Source of the DNA: Acheta domesticus
Lineage: Eukaryota > Arthropoda > Insecta > Orthoptera > Gryllidae
Direction: 5' to 3'
DNA: 64,000 nt
NCBI GenBank assembly: GCA_031308135.1
Contig: JAHLJT010000631.1
Span: 261,224,925-261,288,924, forward strand
Positions 12,850 through 26,000 of the stretch are shown here, one piece after another. The notes beneath the pieces were generated by a model. It searched no databases. It had not been told where the DNA came from and worked only from the letters and a program-made list of their open reading frames with translations. The first letter of the stretch is position 1. The number at the start of each line of letters is the position of its first letter. The position numbers and the translations under genes were made by a program.

Positions 12850-12990
12850 CGGGCGAGCGGCAGAAACAAACGGTCGCCGCAAAGACGCCCGCCAAGAGCC
12901 CCCACTGAAGCCCCGAGACCACGCACGCCAATGGCCGGACCTAAATGCAGCACAACGAAGCATCATCACTAGAGACCGGATAAATATGCG

Positions 12991-13305
12991 GATTCGATGG
13001 TGTGACGGTTAGCGTGCCGGACTGTCATTGTCCAAGTTCGCGGGTTCAAACCCGATTGAAGCCGTGGATTTTTTAAGGGCGAAAAAATCCTTCGTACGCC
13101 TTCCGCGGAGGGGAAGTAAAGCCGCCTGGCCCGTGTTAGTAGATTTACTTGCATGTAAAAGATCCTCAAGCCTAAATGACGCCTCTGAGCTAAATTCAAA
13201 TCGCCTGTTTCGTCGCCCGAGATAATACCTTCTTTCTCCGCTAGGTGAAAGGAGCGTAGCGAAATTTGCATGGTCAGACGGAAGAGCGGGCGAGTAAATC
13301 CGATT
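12991..13305 (+). repeat. tRNA-derived SINE
   Basis: The head has a pol III promoter: an A-box-like TGACGGTTAGCG at about 13002 and a perfect B box GGTTCAAACCC at 13043-13053, about 40 bases apart as in a tRNA. The spacing and the CTGTCAT loop resemble tRNA-Asp. The anticodon arm and acceptor stem do not pair properly, so it is not a functional tRNA. The body (GGAAGTAAAGCCGCC, then GTAGATTTACTTGCATGTAA) resembles an insect SINE body known to me from other genomes. No clear tail or target duplication was found. Confidence 0.7.
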
Positions 13306-15463
13306 TAATATGTAATATTAAAATTCTCCAATTAAAAACCATTTACTTAGCAAGAAATTACAATTAGAAAAACTGCTCACTTTACACCATACAATACGTA
13401 CATCATACAATTTTCTCATTAGTAGTAAAAGCTTCATCTATTATAATCCAGGGCCGTAGTTTAGCTGCCGGACTAAGCGCAATAGAAGCCATCGCACAAA
13501 CTGGCGAGATATACGACCAGCAAACACACTGTAGCTTCTTCATCGAAGTGTTACAAGTCAGCGATTGCAAATTTTTCTCGGAAATTAAGGTTACAGATCA
13601 CAAAACGGCGGTGTAAATAATACTTTGGAAACCTGGATTTTTCAATAATGTACGAAAAATGCTGATTAAAAAACAAACATCTTTTCAGAAAAATATGGAA
13701 TTAAATTGAAGGAAATTAATAAAATAAGAAAATATAATGTGAAAACAGAAAAATTTCTAATATAGTACTAAAATATGTAAAAATATGTAACGAAAAAAAT
13801 TCGATATTGTGTTAGGAGGGCTATGATTCGCGAAGATTACAATTTTGAGAACGTTAAGTAGAAAGACGAAAAATATGTAATTACATAAAAATCCGCTCCC
13901 TAGTCATCACCAAAGCATCGGAGCAGCACCTTGAAGATTGCTGAGAAGGCCGGATGGCCTCTTGACTTTACCTGACACTGCTGGGAGTGATAATTCAGTC
14001 TTGTGTATCTGCAGTTGTTATTGCATCCCTCGTAGATTTTAAGAAGCCGTAGCAAACTAAATTTACTGTATTACTTTAGGTTATTAAATATCAGGATTTC
14101 TTTTACTGGTCGACGGACCAAAAACTTCTTAATGAATGCGTCCTGTTAACCCGTCAGTCTTTCAGGTGTCGGCAGCAGCGAAATGCTTCATAAATCTGTT
14201 TCAATATCTTGTAACGAGTTAATAATTTTCATATCTGACTGCATTTAAAATTTCCGCTAATATTGTGACGCAAACAGGTGTATGAAGCTCATTGGCTGAA
14301 GTCGGATATGTATGCAAGCCCAACACACACACTTTCACATGCTCGATTCATACCATTGAAATGTTTTTAAAAAGAATATAAAGGTATTTCTGTATTGCGC
14401 CCAATTTTATAAATCATAACAATCTTTTTTAACCAAAGGTCTGAAGATGATACCATGGATGAATACCACATCCATGGAGGAATATACCATGATGATACTA
14501 TGGATATTCATGATGATGCTTGCCAACTCCAACTTTTTTATTTATTTAGTTACGTCAAAAACAGTTAAAAACTGTGTGTGACGAGCTATGGGGAGAAGTG
14601 AAATTTGTGCACGTTTTCTTAATTCTGTGATCTCTATCCTATATTGCGACCAAATATCTACCAACTTGACAGCTCCACGCTGAGAGGGGAGAGGGGGTTC
14701 CGTTATCCAATCAGAGGCTTCAAATTGTGATGATGTCACTAGATAGTTGCCGACGTTTACTAAGAAACAAATGAAATGTAATAGCGCGAAGTAACTGAAA
14801 ATTAAAGAGCGCCGAGCACCAAGAGGAGCGCCATTACTTGTTAGGTTATGCATCGTGTGTGCGGTTGTGACATGTAGTGTTAAAGGCTTACTTAAAGCTT
14901 CATATCCTTATGACACGATGTAAATGTACATCCACCTCCATCCACACGGGCCATTTCTAATTTTCATCTTTATGCCAATGCATTCAATAACACGCCTCTT
15001 TGAAAACCTTGTAAATAACAGGCAAAGTCAGTAACTTCGAAAAGTCCTGCATTTTTTTTGTGAACGTTCTGTGAAAGGTATGTATTCAAACCAAGATGTC
15101 TTGCTTTTAGATACTTCTCTCTTATAAATCTTTCATAATGAATATTATGCATCTTCCTTCTTAAAACGCGTATCGCTATACTTACTTTCATCTGCATATG
15201 CAAAAATGTTTCGTTATTCCTTGCTTTGGCAACATCATAGTGTAAGGGACTGCGAGAAAATTTTGTAATAGAATTTCATCAAATAAACGAGTGTCATTAT
15301 TACAATTCTACCAAAAATACAATAAGTTGAATGTGTATGCATTAACAGCTGATCTGACGCAAGAACGAACATGTGGCTGCCGCGCGAGTAAGTGGCAACA
15401 TCGCTCGTCCCCACTCCCGGCTGTCAAGTCGGCAGAAGTTTTGCTCGAAGTATAAACCATATT
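13306..15463. other. Intergenic AT-rich sequence without recognised genes
   Basis: This contains only short chance open frames. A small cluster of ATGATAC/CCATGGAT words at 14445-14520 is partly self-complementary. The last 100 bases before the TIR element are more GC-rich. Confidence 0.5.
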
Positions 15464-15865
15464 CTAAGGTCCGATTAAATTAAAAAAGTGATTGACATTT
15501 GTGAGTGGAGGGGAGCGACGTTGCCAGGTCGCAAACCACTGAGCACGTGTTACCGGGACACGAAAACAAACACTTCAAAAAATACATGTAAAAGTGTAAA
15601 AAATACGACAAAAACCTAACCTCAACGCAACTCATCACAACACTCATCACACATTGCGCGCGCAGCACAGCCAGAAACGCGGGCGGCGCGGCGGCAGGGA
15701 AGTCGCTGTGCGATGCTCAAATGTTCCCCGTGTTCGGCAGTGGCAACTGAGCGACCTGACACGTCACGTTTTGTCTCTCTGGTTGGCAGCTGCCATGGAA
15801 ACGGGAGTGGCGTCCTGACGTCACACTGAACTGTCAATCACCTTCTTAATTTAATCGGACCTTAG
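15464..15865. mobile_element. 402-bp element with about 33-bp terminal inverted repeats
   Basis: The left end CTAAGGTCCGATTAAATTAA returns as its complement at the right end, TTAATTTAATCGGACCTTAG. The repeat extends through GTGATTGACA/TGTCAATCAC with one or two differences. The inside is GC-rich and non-coding. No flanking duplication longer than a base or two is evident, so the superfamily is not assigned. Confidence 0.75.
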
Positions 15866-16167
15866 TTACCGCCATCTCTAGACAGTTACTAGAGACGGCC
15901 GTGTTCTAGTGGAATTTTGAATACAGAAAAAGTGCGTTTTTTTTTTCAAGTTTTGTTGACAAAATATTCGCTCCTTTATAATAAATTATATTTTCAAAGG
16001 TAAATTAGCTATAAATTTGTGCCCTTAACCCTCATCATGTTCTTCATGAAAGAATAATACTAAAAATTTTGCCTGTAATTTTAGGTATCGAAGCACCCGA
16101 TTGGACAAATGAGTCACAGCGCTTTATCTGTCATATGTTTCTACATTTAAATTGGACAGTACTTATA

Positions 16168-16389
16168 CTTGGGGTTTTTGTTTCTTGGCACGTGGGGACC
16201 TGTCTTTACAATAGAATATCTCACGGTATTTCCCGTGTTTCTCGCGTACGCCGCTAGGTTTCGCATGATCGCCAGCGTATCGGACAGTGTTGGCGATCAT
16301 GCGAGATCTAGCAGCTCTGCCGGACAAGACACGAAATGTCGTGAGAATCATGAAAAAGACCCTCATGCGCCAAGAATTATAAATCCATG
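16168..16389. mobile_element. Palindromic MITE, TIR type 1, diverged copy
   Basis: The ends and core align with the element at 10973-11200 (start CTTGGGGTTTTTG, core AATATCTCACGG), and TA flanks are present. The right half is more decayed. It lies only 29 bases from the type 2 element that follows. Confidence 0.7.
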
Positions 16390-16418
16390 TATATAAAAAA
16401 TATTTTATAGTTATTATA

Positions 16419-16667
16419 CTGCGATTTTTGTAGGAAGAGCTCTCAAGGTCACTCAAATCCCATCTTCGCGATGGAATATGTCACAGCATTTCGTGTCATT
16501 CACAGTCGTTCCGCTAGATTTCGCACGATCGCGACCGTATGAAGCAGTTCTTGCGATCATGCGAATTCTAACGGCAAGACCGAGAAAAGACGCCAAATGC
16601 CGTGACATATTCCATCGCGAAGATAGGATTTGAGTGGCCTTGAGAGCTCTTCCTACAAAAATCGCAG
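16419..16667. mobile_element. 249-bp palindromic MITE, TIR type 2 (CTGCGATTTTTGTAGG)
   Basis: The element is almost a complete palindrome. CTGCGATTTTTGTAGGAAGA and its complement form the tips. Each tip is flanked by TA. A second copy of the same length is at 38041-38289. The core (ATGGAATATGTCAC, GCATTTCGTGTC) is shared with the type 1 elements although the outer ends differ. Confidence 0.88.
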
Positions 16668-17044
16668 TATACTTTCTGGTTATTACTCTTTGGGCCAAGA
16701 AACAGACGTGGTTTGACGTGGGCGCACGTGTGTGTGGTTGGGTTCCCCAGGGTGTACCTTTATGGGGATTAAATTGGATGAGAAATCAGGAGTCCCGTCC
16801 CGTTTTAGAATAGAATTAGTAGTTAATTTGCGTGTGGTTAAGTAGCACGTTGGTGAGGATTATTGATATTCTATTTGTGTTGAAATCGAAATAAACCGAG
16901 TGAACGACGCCGCTTGTTCCGAGTAACACAAGATACAGGTTAATGCCGAAGTTATAAAATATTGAATGTGATCAAGAGGAAGAATATTTATAAGGCTGTG
17001 TTTAGTCTGTCATTTATTCCACTGCGAAATTTAATTTCAGAAAA
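16668..17044 (+). promoter_or_regulatory. Upstream region of EBP2
   Basis: This is the sequence between the MITE and the EBP2 start codon. TTTAATTTCAG ends at 17040, four bases before the ATG, and looks like a splice acceptor, so a non-coding first exon may lie further upstream in this stretch. No core promoter motif was identified. Confidence 0.35.
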
Positions 17045-20000
17045 ATGGAAATGATCCAATATGAACTTGAAAGCGGTGAGAGTGATTCCGATACCGAAGT
17101 AAGTTCAGAAGAACGTGTTGTAATCGGTGAATGTTTAAAATATATTTTGATGTTAAGTTTGAACCGTTTCGTGTTTTTATAGTTGCAGGAAGCTTTTGCC
17201 AAGGGGATTATTAAGCCTGGGCTTAACATTGAGGAAAATGCTAAGAAGACTTACGTGAATAATGAAGTAAGTGTATTTGTAAATGTTTATATTTGACTCG
17301 TGACCCATTGAAATTATGCAGTCAAGGTTCTTGAGTGTATGTCTTATGAGTAAAACATGTAATTAATATTACTCATGTTTTGCCATTTATTTGTATCTCA
17401 TCAGTGTTACATTAATAAATTTTATTACTATTTCACTTGCAACTCTTAAAAATTATTTACGTAGTAAAGAATACCAAATAACTCCTTGATTAACTTGTAG
17501 TAATTTTCTGTAATATTGTCTACATTTTTATAGGTTCTGAAAATAATACATTCTGCTTGTCACCGCAGGGAACATACTGAACACAGTGTGCATGATATCG
17601 GTTTGTCTACCAAAGATGCCAAATGTCATTACTAGTCTGGAAGTGTGGAAAAATGCCTTTTTATTACTGTTTAAATTTTAATGCTTTTGACAATGGCAAC
17701 TAGGCTTGTGCTTGTTGTTTTAGATTGTTCATCTGTATCACCTGGTGACTTCCTTCAATCTCCTCTTTCTTCCTGTAATATGCTCTACATTCGATAGTCT
17801 GCTGCCTTTCTTTTCAGCGCAGTTCAATCTCCAAATTGTTAAAACAAAGAGTCATCCAGTCATTAATAATATGGAGATCTATTTGTTTGGTTTTGTACAT
17901 AGGTTGCTCTGAATCGAATATTGAATAGCATAGTCTTGAAACTCCCTTGGGTTGAGCGATTGGATTTAAACTCAAAACCAGCTGCATTGGCACCAGAGCT
18001 TGCTGCAAAGGTAAGGTAGCTTAATTTTGAATTAATTTCAAATTGAAGGGACCCTGGTTTAAAGGCATAAAGGGAATGAAACTCTGCATGCATTTAATAA
18101 ATCATAGTGATGACTGACCGTGAAAAGGTGCAGGTTCGATGATACCTAAGAAGAAAAGATCATTTGATGCCCAGTAACTGGGAATAGTCCAAAACTAATG
18201 AATCAGTTTTGATATGTATAAAAACAGCTAGTATTTGATTGTGTTATCCTATTCTCGTAATGCACATAAATCTGGATTCTCGTACACAGTGCAGTACTAG
18301 TTAATGGCATGCTGGAATCTTTGCATTGGTGGTAAGGCTCCAAGGAAGAGGCCACCTGCCTTTGAAAATATATTGCATTGGAATCTTTGCATGGTGGTAA
18401 GGCTCCAAGGAAGAGGCCACCTGCCTTTGAAAATATTTGCTATTCTCTGGTATTATGGAATAGCAACTAGCTACACAGAGTATGCTACGTTACTGTAGTA
18501 TTCTGAAGAATGCTTTGTTAAAATATTTAATTTATGGTAGTATTGTAGAAGTGTCTATTTTATTTGTTGATATGGAGCACTGTGTGAGCAACGTTTTAGA
18601 AAAACATTTTGTGTCAGCAGCATTTCAGCTGCTGCAGGCTACAAGTAAGAATATAAATATAACTTCACTGAATGATCATTGTTGAATCGCAAATTTTGTT
18701 CGGTTCATTTAAACATTTTTCTTCATAATTTTGTTTGTTTTAGTATTCTTATTAATTTTAATAATACAAAAAAGAAAACTTCATGTTTAGCAAAATGAAT
18801 AGTACTACAAATACATTGTGTAAGTTGTATAGTACTTATAATATGCTTCTTATAATTTTTAAATAGTTTGCTGAAAGTGCTTTTAAATAGTATGAAATTG
18901 AGACTTGTTATAAGTAACATTTTGGAATTATTTATTTCCAGTTACAAGAAGAAAGGGAAAAGCAAGCAAAATTGGGCAAGGCTAATGACCCAGTATTAAA
19001 TGATTTTGAGCGGGAAACCATGTTTTTACGTCAAGCACAGGCAGCAGCTCTTGATGGTTTGTCTCGGTTGAAAGAACTTGGGATTCGCACAAAACGACCT
19101 GATGATTATTTTGCTGAAATGGCAAAAACTGATTCCCATATGCAGAAGGTAAACTTGACTTTTTTATGTCCTTGTTTTTACTTTCCCGTATACGTACGTA
19201 TATACAGAGTGAAGTACGTAATATAGGCAAAGTTGTGTAATGCTGCGCGAAAAAATAGCGAATTTTCGGCGGAAAAAAATTCATTGCCGGGCCATGATAA
19301 CGAAAAGTGGATAAAACCAGTTGCTAAATTAAGAAAAAAAAATTACTCTAACACATGGTGTAGCCAGAAACCCTGTTTCGTGGGTCCTTGATACCAAAAA
19401 ACCAATTGAAAGGAAAACGTCCGTCTGTCTGTCCGTCTGTGAACACTGCTAGCACCTAAACCATACATACGATTTCATCCAAAATGGATATTTCCCGGTC
19501 GATCTTATTCTAGTTGAAGCTTTGAGATTTTGAAAACAATTCTGTAAAATTTTGGGAGTACTTTACATGAAGCCCCCTGGACATATTCAAAATTTTCTCA
19601 AAAACTGCCCCAAATTTTTACTTTACATTTCTTGTTAGAATAGAGTAAAATACATTTATTAAGGTGGCATAGGTCCGATTTTCACAGATAACTCTGAATT
19701 TATGAAAATTGGTAAAGTTTAAAATTTTTTTGGCGTCTTTCTGGAACTACAAAATTGAAGATAGAGATTTTTCATTTAAATAAAATTTATTGTTCAAAGT
19801 GTGTTCTTTGATTAACATCATGTGAGTTTTTTTGAAAATTTTGGTAGTTTTCGCGCAATATTGTGTGCAATATGAGCAATTTTAAAAAATTACAAAAACA
19901 AGATTTTCTCAAAAACCGCTTGAAATTTTTTCTTTAAACTTTTGGTGGGTATAGTGCCTAATGTATTTTATGAGATGGGAAAAAACGCCATATTGCTGTA

Positions 20001-23000
20001 TTCTTCTGTTTTTCAAAAGTTGCAAACTTAATTTTTTTGACTCGTCTCTCACATCATTAATATTTACATTATGAGCAATTTTTTCACATTATTATATTTA
20101 CGAGTACATGTGCTTTAAACAACATCAAGTAAAGTTTCTTGAAAACTCAATCATTTTCTTTCAAAAATAGCTCAAAATTCCTCATTTTCAGAAAAGCTCA
20201 AACGCCATTTTCTCGTATATGGCTGCAAATTTTTTTCTTGAAACTTTTGTAGTGGATAGTGCTAATTACACTCTTTAATATGACCTAAAGTTTATTTTGA
20301 GTTATTTTTTTGTTTTTTCCAAAATGATATAAATGTAATTCTTTTGAAAGATCTCTTCAATTAAGGTAGAATGTTCGAGCCAGTCGCTAGTCAAATACTC
20401 AATCATTTATTCCATCAGTTAATTAACAATAGCTGCTTGTAACTGTTAATGGAATAATAAAACAATGATTTTGAAATATTTAAAAGAGGTATTTGAAAGT
20501 ATTGATTTAGAAAAACAATGATCGAAATTAAAATTAGTATCTCGTATGATTTTTCATTTTCATAATTTGGCACAACTAAAATATTTTCGGGTGTCTTCGG
20601 CTTCACTCAGAGTATCGGTAATAATTTCAGTTAGCAATTAAATTATTCGCCTTTCTTTATTAGAATTACTAGTTATTTTAGTTGTTTTTGTTATGGACTA
20701 ATGTTTTGACGTGAATACAAAATTTGAATTCCAATCATTCCCGAAGAGAAACAGTGCTGTCAATAGCATGATTTGCGACGCGAACCTCGTCGGCTGAGAA
20801 ACGTCACTTCCGGCTGCCATGAATTTCACGGTAGTTTTTTATTAATTACTCCTCAGAATGGCCCGTGAGGTGGGTTAAATTAAATACCATCTGATTCCTC
20901 AAAAAATTTACTATGTACTGAATAAAAAAAAGCGAGTTTTCACCGTATAACTTCTCCGGTATCTTGGGAAAACCTATGCCCGCGAAAGTTTCTCCATAAG
21001 AGCCTGTGCTAATTAACACTTAATTTATTCAAAAATTAGGCCGGTAAGGGGCTAGTTTCTTTTCACCAACTTGAAGAACAGCGATTTTACTTTCATTTAA
21101 AATACTTTTTGGGGGTATTTCACCGTGGTCGATATAACGAACATACTACCTTAACTTCAAATAATGTATTTTGAAAACGCAAAAATTTTTTGTGAAAATG
21201 AGCTTCAAACTTTGCATTTTTGGTAGTGCTAAAACACAACTTTCTTTAAAATGGCTCATAATTTTTAAATGAAAATTGCCATATAGGACTAGGTTTTTGT
21301 GTTCTTTACTATTCTAAAATTAATATTTCTGTTCTACAAATAGGAAACTCTTTTCTCTTTTCTTCTCTTTTTAGAGATGCTTTTCACTATGTATGGATAC
21401 TTAGAATTTTAAATTACTAATGTGATTTCTAGTTCATAATGACAGTGAGATAATTTTCCAAGAATTCTTTTGTAAATTGATTGTAATCAGTTGTTAACTA
21501 TGTTTTCATGTTAGATGCAAATTGTTTCCTACATTGTTGTTTTCTTTTTATGTTAATTTTCTTCTCAAAATGTTGGTAACTTAAATATTTTTGTTTTGAA
21601 GATGGCAACTCATTCAGTATTTTCATTAAAATTTACAATTGCCTTGTTGTTCACTTCACTTTTTGTTGAAAAAGTTTTTTTCTTCATTTGCATTAGTTTA
21701 AGGCTAAATGTAACGACTGTAGTTCAATTTGCTGCCACCACATGACAGCACCAAAATAAGCAAAATTTACTTTACTGATAACGTCTGAGCAAATGGTCCA
21801 ATTTTCAATCTGTAAACGGCATTTTACTTCTTTTTAAAGCTATTTACACTATGAAGCCCTTTTTCCAAAACAAATGGCAGAAACTTGTTTTCTTTTTTTT
21901 CATTTTTTCTCATACTTCCGGGAACAATTTCAAAAGTGTGGGCTGATAGCATGTTGGCAACATGCTTCCAGAATCATGCAAATCGCATATTAAAGGTGTA
22001 GTGAGCGCGAAACTACATATTAAAGGTGTGAGAAATCTTTTAAAAATTTCTTCTTCTTTTCTAGCTCTACAGCCCTTTGTGGGCCTTGGCTTCACGCACA
22101 ACAGCATTCCAGTCTTTTCAGTCTTCTGCCATCTTTTTCCAATTCTTTATTTTCATGATGTTTAGATCTTTTATTACATCGTCCTTCCATCTTTTTTTGG
22201 GACGGCCTCTCCTCTGTTTTGAGAAGAGACCACCTTCTAATATCTTTCTGGGCATTCTTGATTTTTCCATCCTTTCAATATGTCTCAACCATCTGATCCT
22301 TTGCGCTTTGATAAATCGGACAATGTCTTTTTCTTCCAATATTAAATTGATCTCATCGTTGCGTCTATATCTCCATATCTCTTGATCTTTGATAGGTCCA
22401 TATGTTTTCCGTATTATTTTGCGTTCAAATTGCCTTAACTCATTTGTATCATTTGTTGTTAACGTCCAGGCCTCTGCCCATATGTTACCACAGGACGTAT
22501 TAAGGTTTTATATATTTTCATTTTCATGTTACGTCTTATTAATTTATTTCTTAGTATTTGCATATTTATATAATATGCTTTATTCCGTGCCTTTATTCGT
22601 TCTTTGATGCTCTCCCTCATGTCATTCTGATTACTAATAAGGGTTCCTAAATACTTGAAGTTGGTAACTCCTTCAAAGGTTTTATTCAATATTTTAATAT
22701 TTTGGGGGCTCCTTCTTGTCTCTGATGTGGAAAGTACCATATACTTTGTTTTCTTCTCATTTACTATTAGGCCTATTGTTTCCGCTTTTCTTTCCATTTC
22801 TTCATAGCATGTTATTCAACTTCTTTTGTTTCTAGCTATTATGCAAATATCATCTGCAAATGCACATATTTGTACTGATTTATAAAATATCGTACTATTA
22901 TGTGTTAAATTATTTATTATACTATGTAGTGCTATAATAAAGAGAGTAGCTGATAAACTGTCTCCTTGCTTTACTCCTGTCTCTATTGTAATAGGTTTGC

Positions 23001-26000
23001 TCCTTTTGTTACCACATTTAATTACTGCTTTTGTATTTTTCATTGTCATCTTAATCAGATTTATCAATTTTTCTGCTATTCCTATGTCATAGAGTGTTTC
23101 ATAAAGGATCTTCCTATTTATACAATCAAATGCTTGTTTATAATCAACAAATAATAGGTGAATACTCCTGCCCTCAGATGATAAATTGTGGAGTCCCACA
23201 AGGATCCATCCTTGGGCCAATTCTATTCCTTATATACATAAATGACATGCCTTTGGCTTTAAGGAACAACAAAATAATCTTGTTTGCAGATGACACAAAC
23301 ATAATCATCAAAGCAAAAACACAACAATCATTAGAAAAAGAAACTCGGGAAACTGCATGCCCTAATAAAATGGTTTCAAGACAACAATCTCATCATAAAC
23401 ACCAGCAAAACAGTCTCTCTAAATTTTATGAATCCTCGAACCAAAGAAAAATTCCCACAGCAGTTATTCATAAATAATAACCCTGTAACGATAACTCATA
23501 AAACCACCTTCCTAGGTCTAACAATCCAAGAAAACCTAAAATGGGATGCTCACATCTCAAATCTTAACAAGAAGCTCACCAAATCTTGCTATGCACTATA
23601 CATCCTCAGGTCGAACTCCAACATTGAGACACTTAGGACAATGTATTTTGCAAATGTGCACTCACACCTAAAATACGGAATAATTTTCTGGGGAAATGCC
23701 CCTGAAAGCACTCGCACATTTATTATCCAAAAAAGAATACTGCGAACAATGACCAGCACTCATAAGCTGGAGTCTTGCAAACCCTTGTTCAATAAACTAA
23801 GGATTCTTCCTCTACCATGCATGTACATATTTGAAGTAGTGGTATTCACAAAAAAGATTCTCATGGAAAACAAAGACACTTTTACTCTAAATTCTGATGT
23901 ACACAACTACAACACTCGTCAAAAGGATAACTTACATGTTCCCCACTCTGAAACTACACTTTATCAAAAAAGTACCCTAATAGAGGGCATTACACTTTAC
24001 AACAAGCTAGGCCGCGATATTAAAGACTTAAACACAATACATACATTCAAAAGTAAATTGAAAGCTTTCCTGCTTAACAACATGTTCTACAGTGTGAAGG
24101 AATACACAAATCACAACCCTACTTCCCTTAACAACATATAAACCAAAATACTTATCCCATTATTAATACTATTATTATTGTTATTGTTATTATTATTGTT
24201 ATTATTATTATTATTGACATGTGCACCTGCATATATCATATCTGACTAGTCATCCACAATTAAAATTGTATAAGTGACTCAATATATGTTGTTATTATTA
24301 TTAGTAATAGTATTACAATTATGATTGTTATTATTAGTAGCAGTAAAATTATATAAACAAGTGAATTTTACTTTCACATTAAACATTACAATCTGGAAAT
24401 GTTAAATTATTTTGCTATTAAAAATAAATATATACTGTATAATATCTTAATCTTGCTGTAACAAGTATTATAGTAGGCTATTGACTTATTGTAGTAGGAT
24501 AATTCCTAGGCTAATGACCCATCTCGATCAGGTTTTTGTCCAGTTTCCCTGATCCTATGAGCAAATGCTGAGATGGCCCCTTGTTTTGCTTCTGGACAGT
24601 AATGTAACTTCACTCTCTCCACCCAAAACATCACTTTGACTCGTCATACACGATTGTAATTGTATATGTGACTTAATAAATTATTATTATTATTATTATT
24701 AATATCTATATCATGTTGAAATTTTTCAATAATTTGTCTTACTACAAATATTTGATCCATTGTACCTTTATAAGGACGAAATCCGCATTGGTATTCTCCA
24801 ATAATTTTCTCAGAATACTTTTGAAGTCTCTGATTTATTATTCCTGATAATACTTTGTAAACAACATTTAGTAGAGTAATTCCCCTATAATTTTCACAAG
24901 CCAATCTATCTCCTTTCTTGAATATTGGACATATCATTCCACTTTCCCATTTCTCTGGCATCTTTTCTTCATCCCATATTTTGCCTATTAATCTACATAT
25001 AGCCTTTTCCAAAGTAATACCTCCATTTTTAATTAATTCCCCTTGTATTTGATCTTCGCCAGGTGCCTTATTGTTTTTTATTCTTTGTATCATTTGCGCC
25101 ACTTCCTTTTGTTCAGGTTTATTTTCTTCACTTCTTATTTCTCTTGTTTTGATATTACCTTCCGCTATATCTACATATTTTATTTTCTTGTTTAACAGAT
25201 CTTCAAACTACTGTGCCCATCTATCTATTACTTCTTTTTCATTACTAAGTATATTTCCATTCTCATCTTTGCATCTTCTGTCCTTTATTTGAAAGCCTTT
25301 TCTCATATTATTCATGGCAGCATAGAATTTTCTAATCTCACTTTCTTTATTTAGCTCTTCTATTTCTTGGAATTGTTTTCTTAGCATATTTTTCTTTTTC
25401 GTCTTGCGTATGATATTAGCCTTCCTTCTTGCGTTCTTATATTCTTCTCTATTATTTCTTGTAAGTCTCTGCAACATCATCTTCCTGGTTTCATTTTTAA
25501 TTTCTATAGCCTTTCTGTAATCTTCATCAAACCAGTTGTTTCTCTTCCATCTTTTCTCTTTTAATTGGCTATTTGCAGCTGTTTGTATTATCTCTTCTAT
25601 TCTTCTCCATTCCTCCTCTATATCATCTTTTTCGGTTTGTTGCTCCAGATGTTCCTTTATCTCTTGTTGATATCTTTATCTCTTCTTTCTGAAATTCGTT
25701 TATTTCCAATTGTTTTGTAATAATCTTTTCCTGGTCTTTAATTTTCAATAGTTTTTCTCTTACTACTGCTTTCACTAGGTAATGATCAGAGTCACAATTT
25801 GGGCTTCTATAACTTCGAACATCAATAATGGATGATGAATATCTTCCATTGACTAGTACATGGTCAATTTGATTAACTGTTTCTGTGTCTGGCGATCTCC
25901 ATGTTTCCAAATGTATTCTTTTATGTGGGAAACATGTGCTTTTAATTTTCATTTTATTTCTTATTGCAAATTGCCCTAGCATATTGCCATTTTCATTATT

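Noticed and set aside
12273..12972. Overlapping plus-strand open frames of up to 171 codons
   Set aside because: They are read from GC-rich sequence and the 103-bp repeat in shifting frames; there is no domain and the period is not a multiple of three.
12991..13065. Possible tRNA-Asp gene
   Set aside because: The B box is perfect, but the anticodon and acceptor stems do not pair and a SINE body follows.
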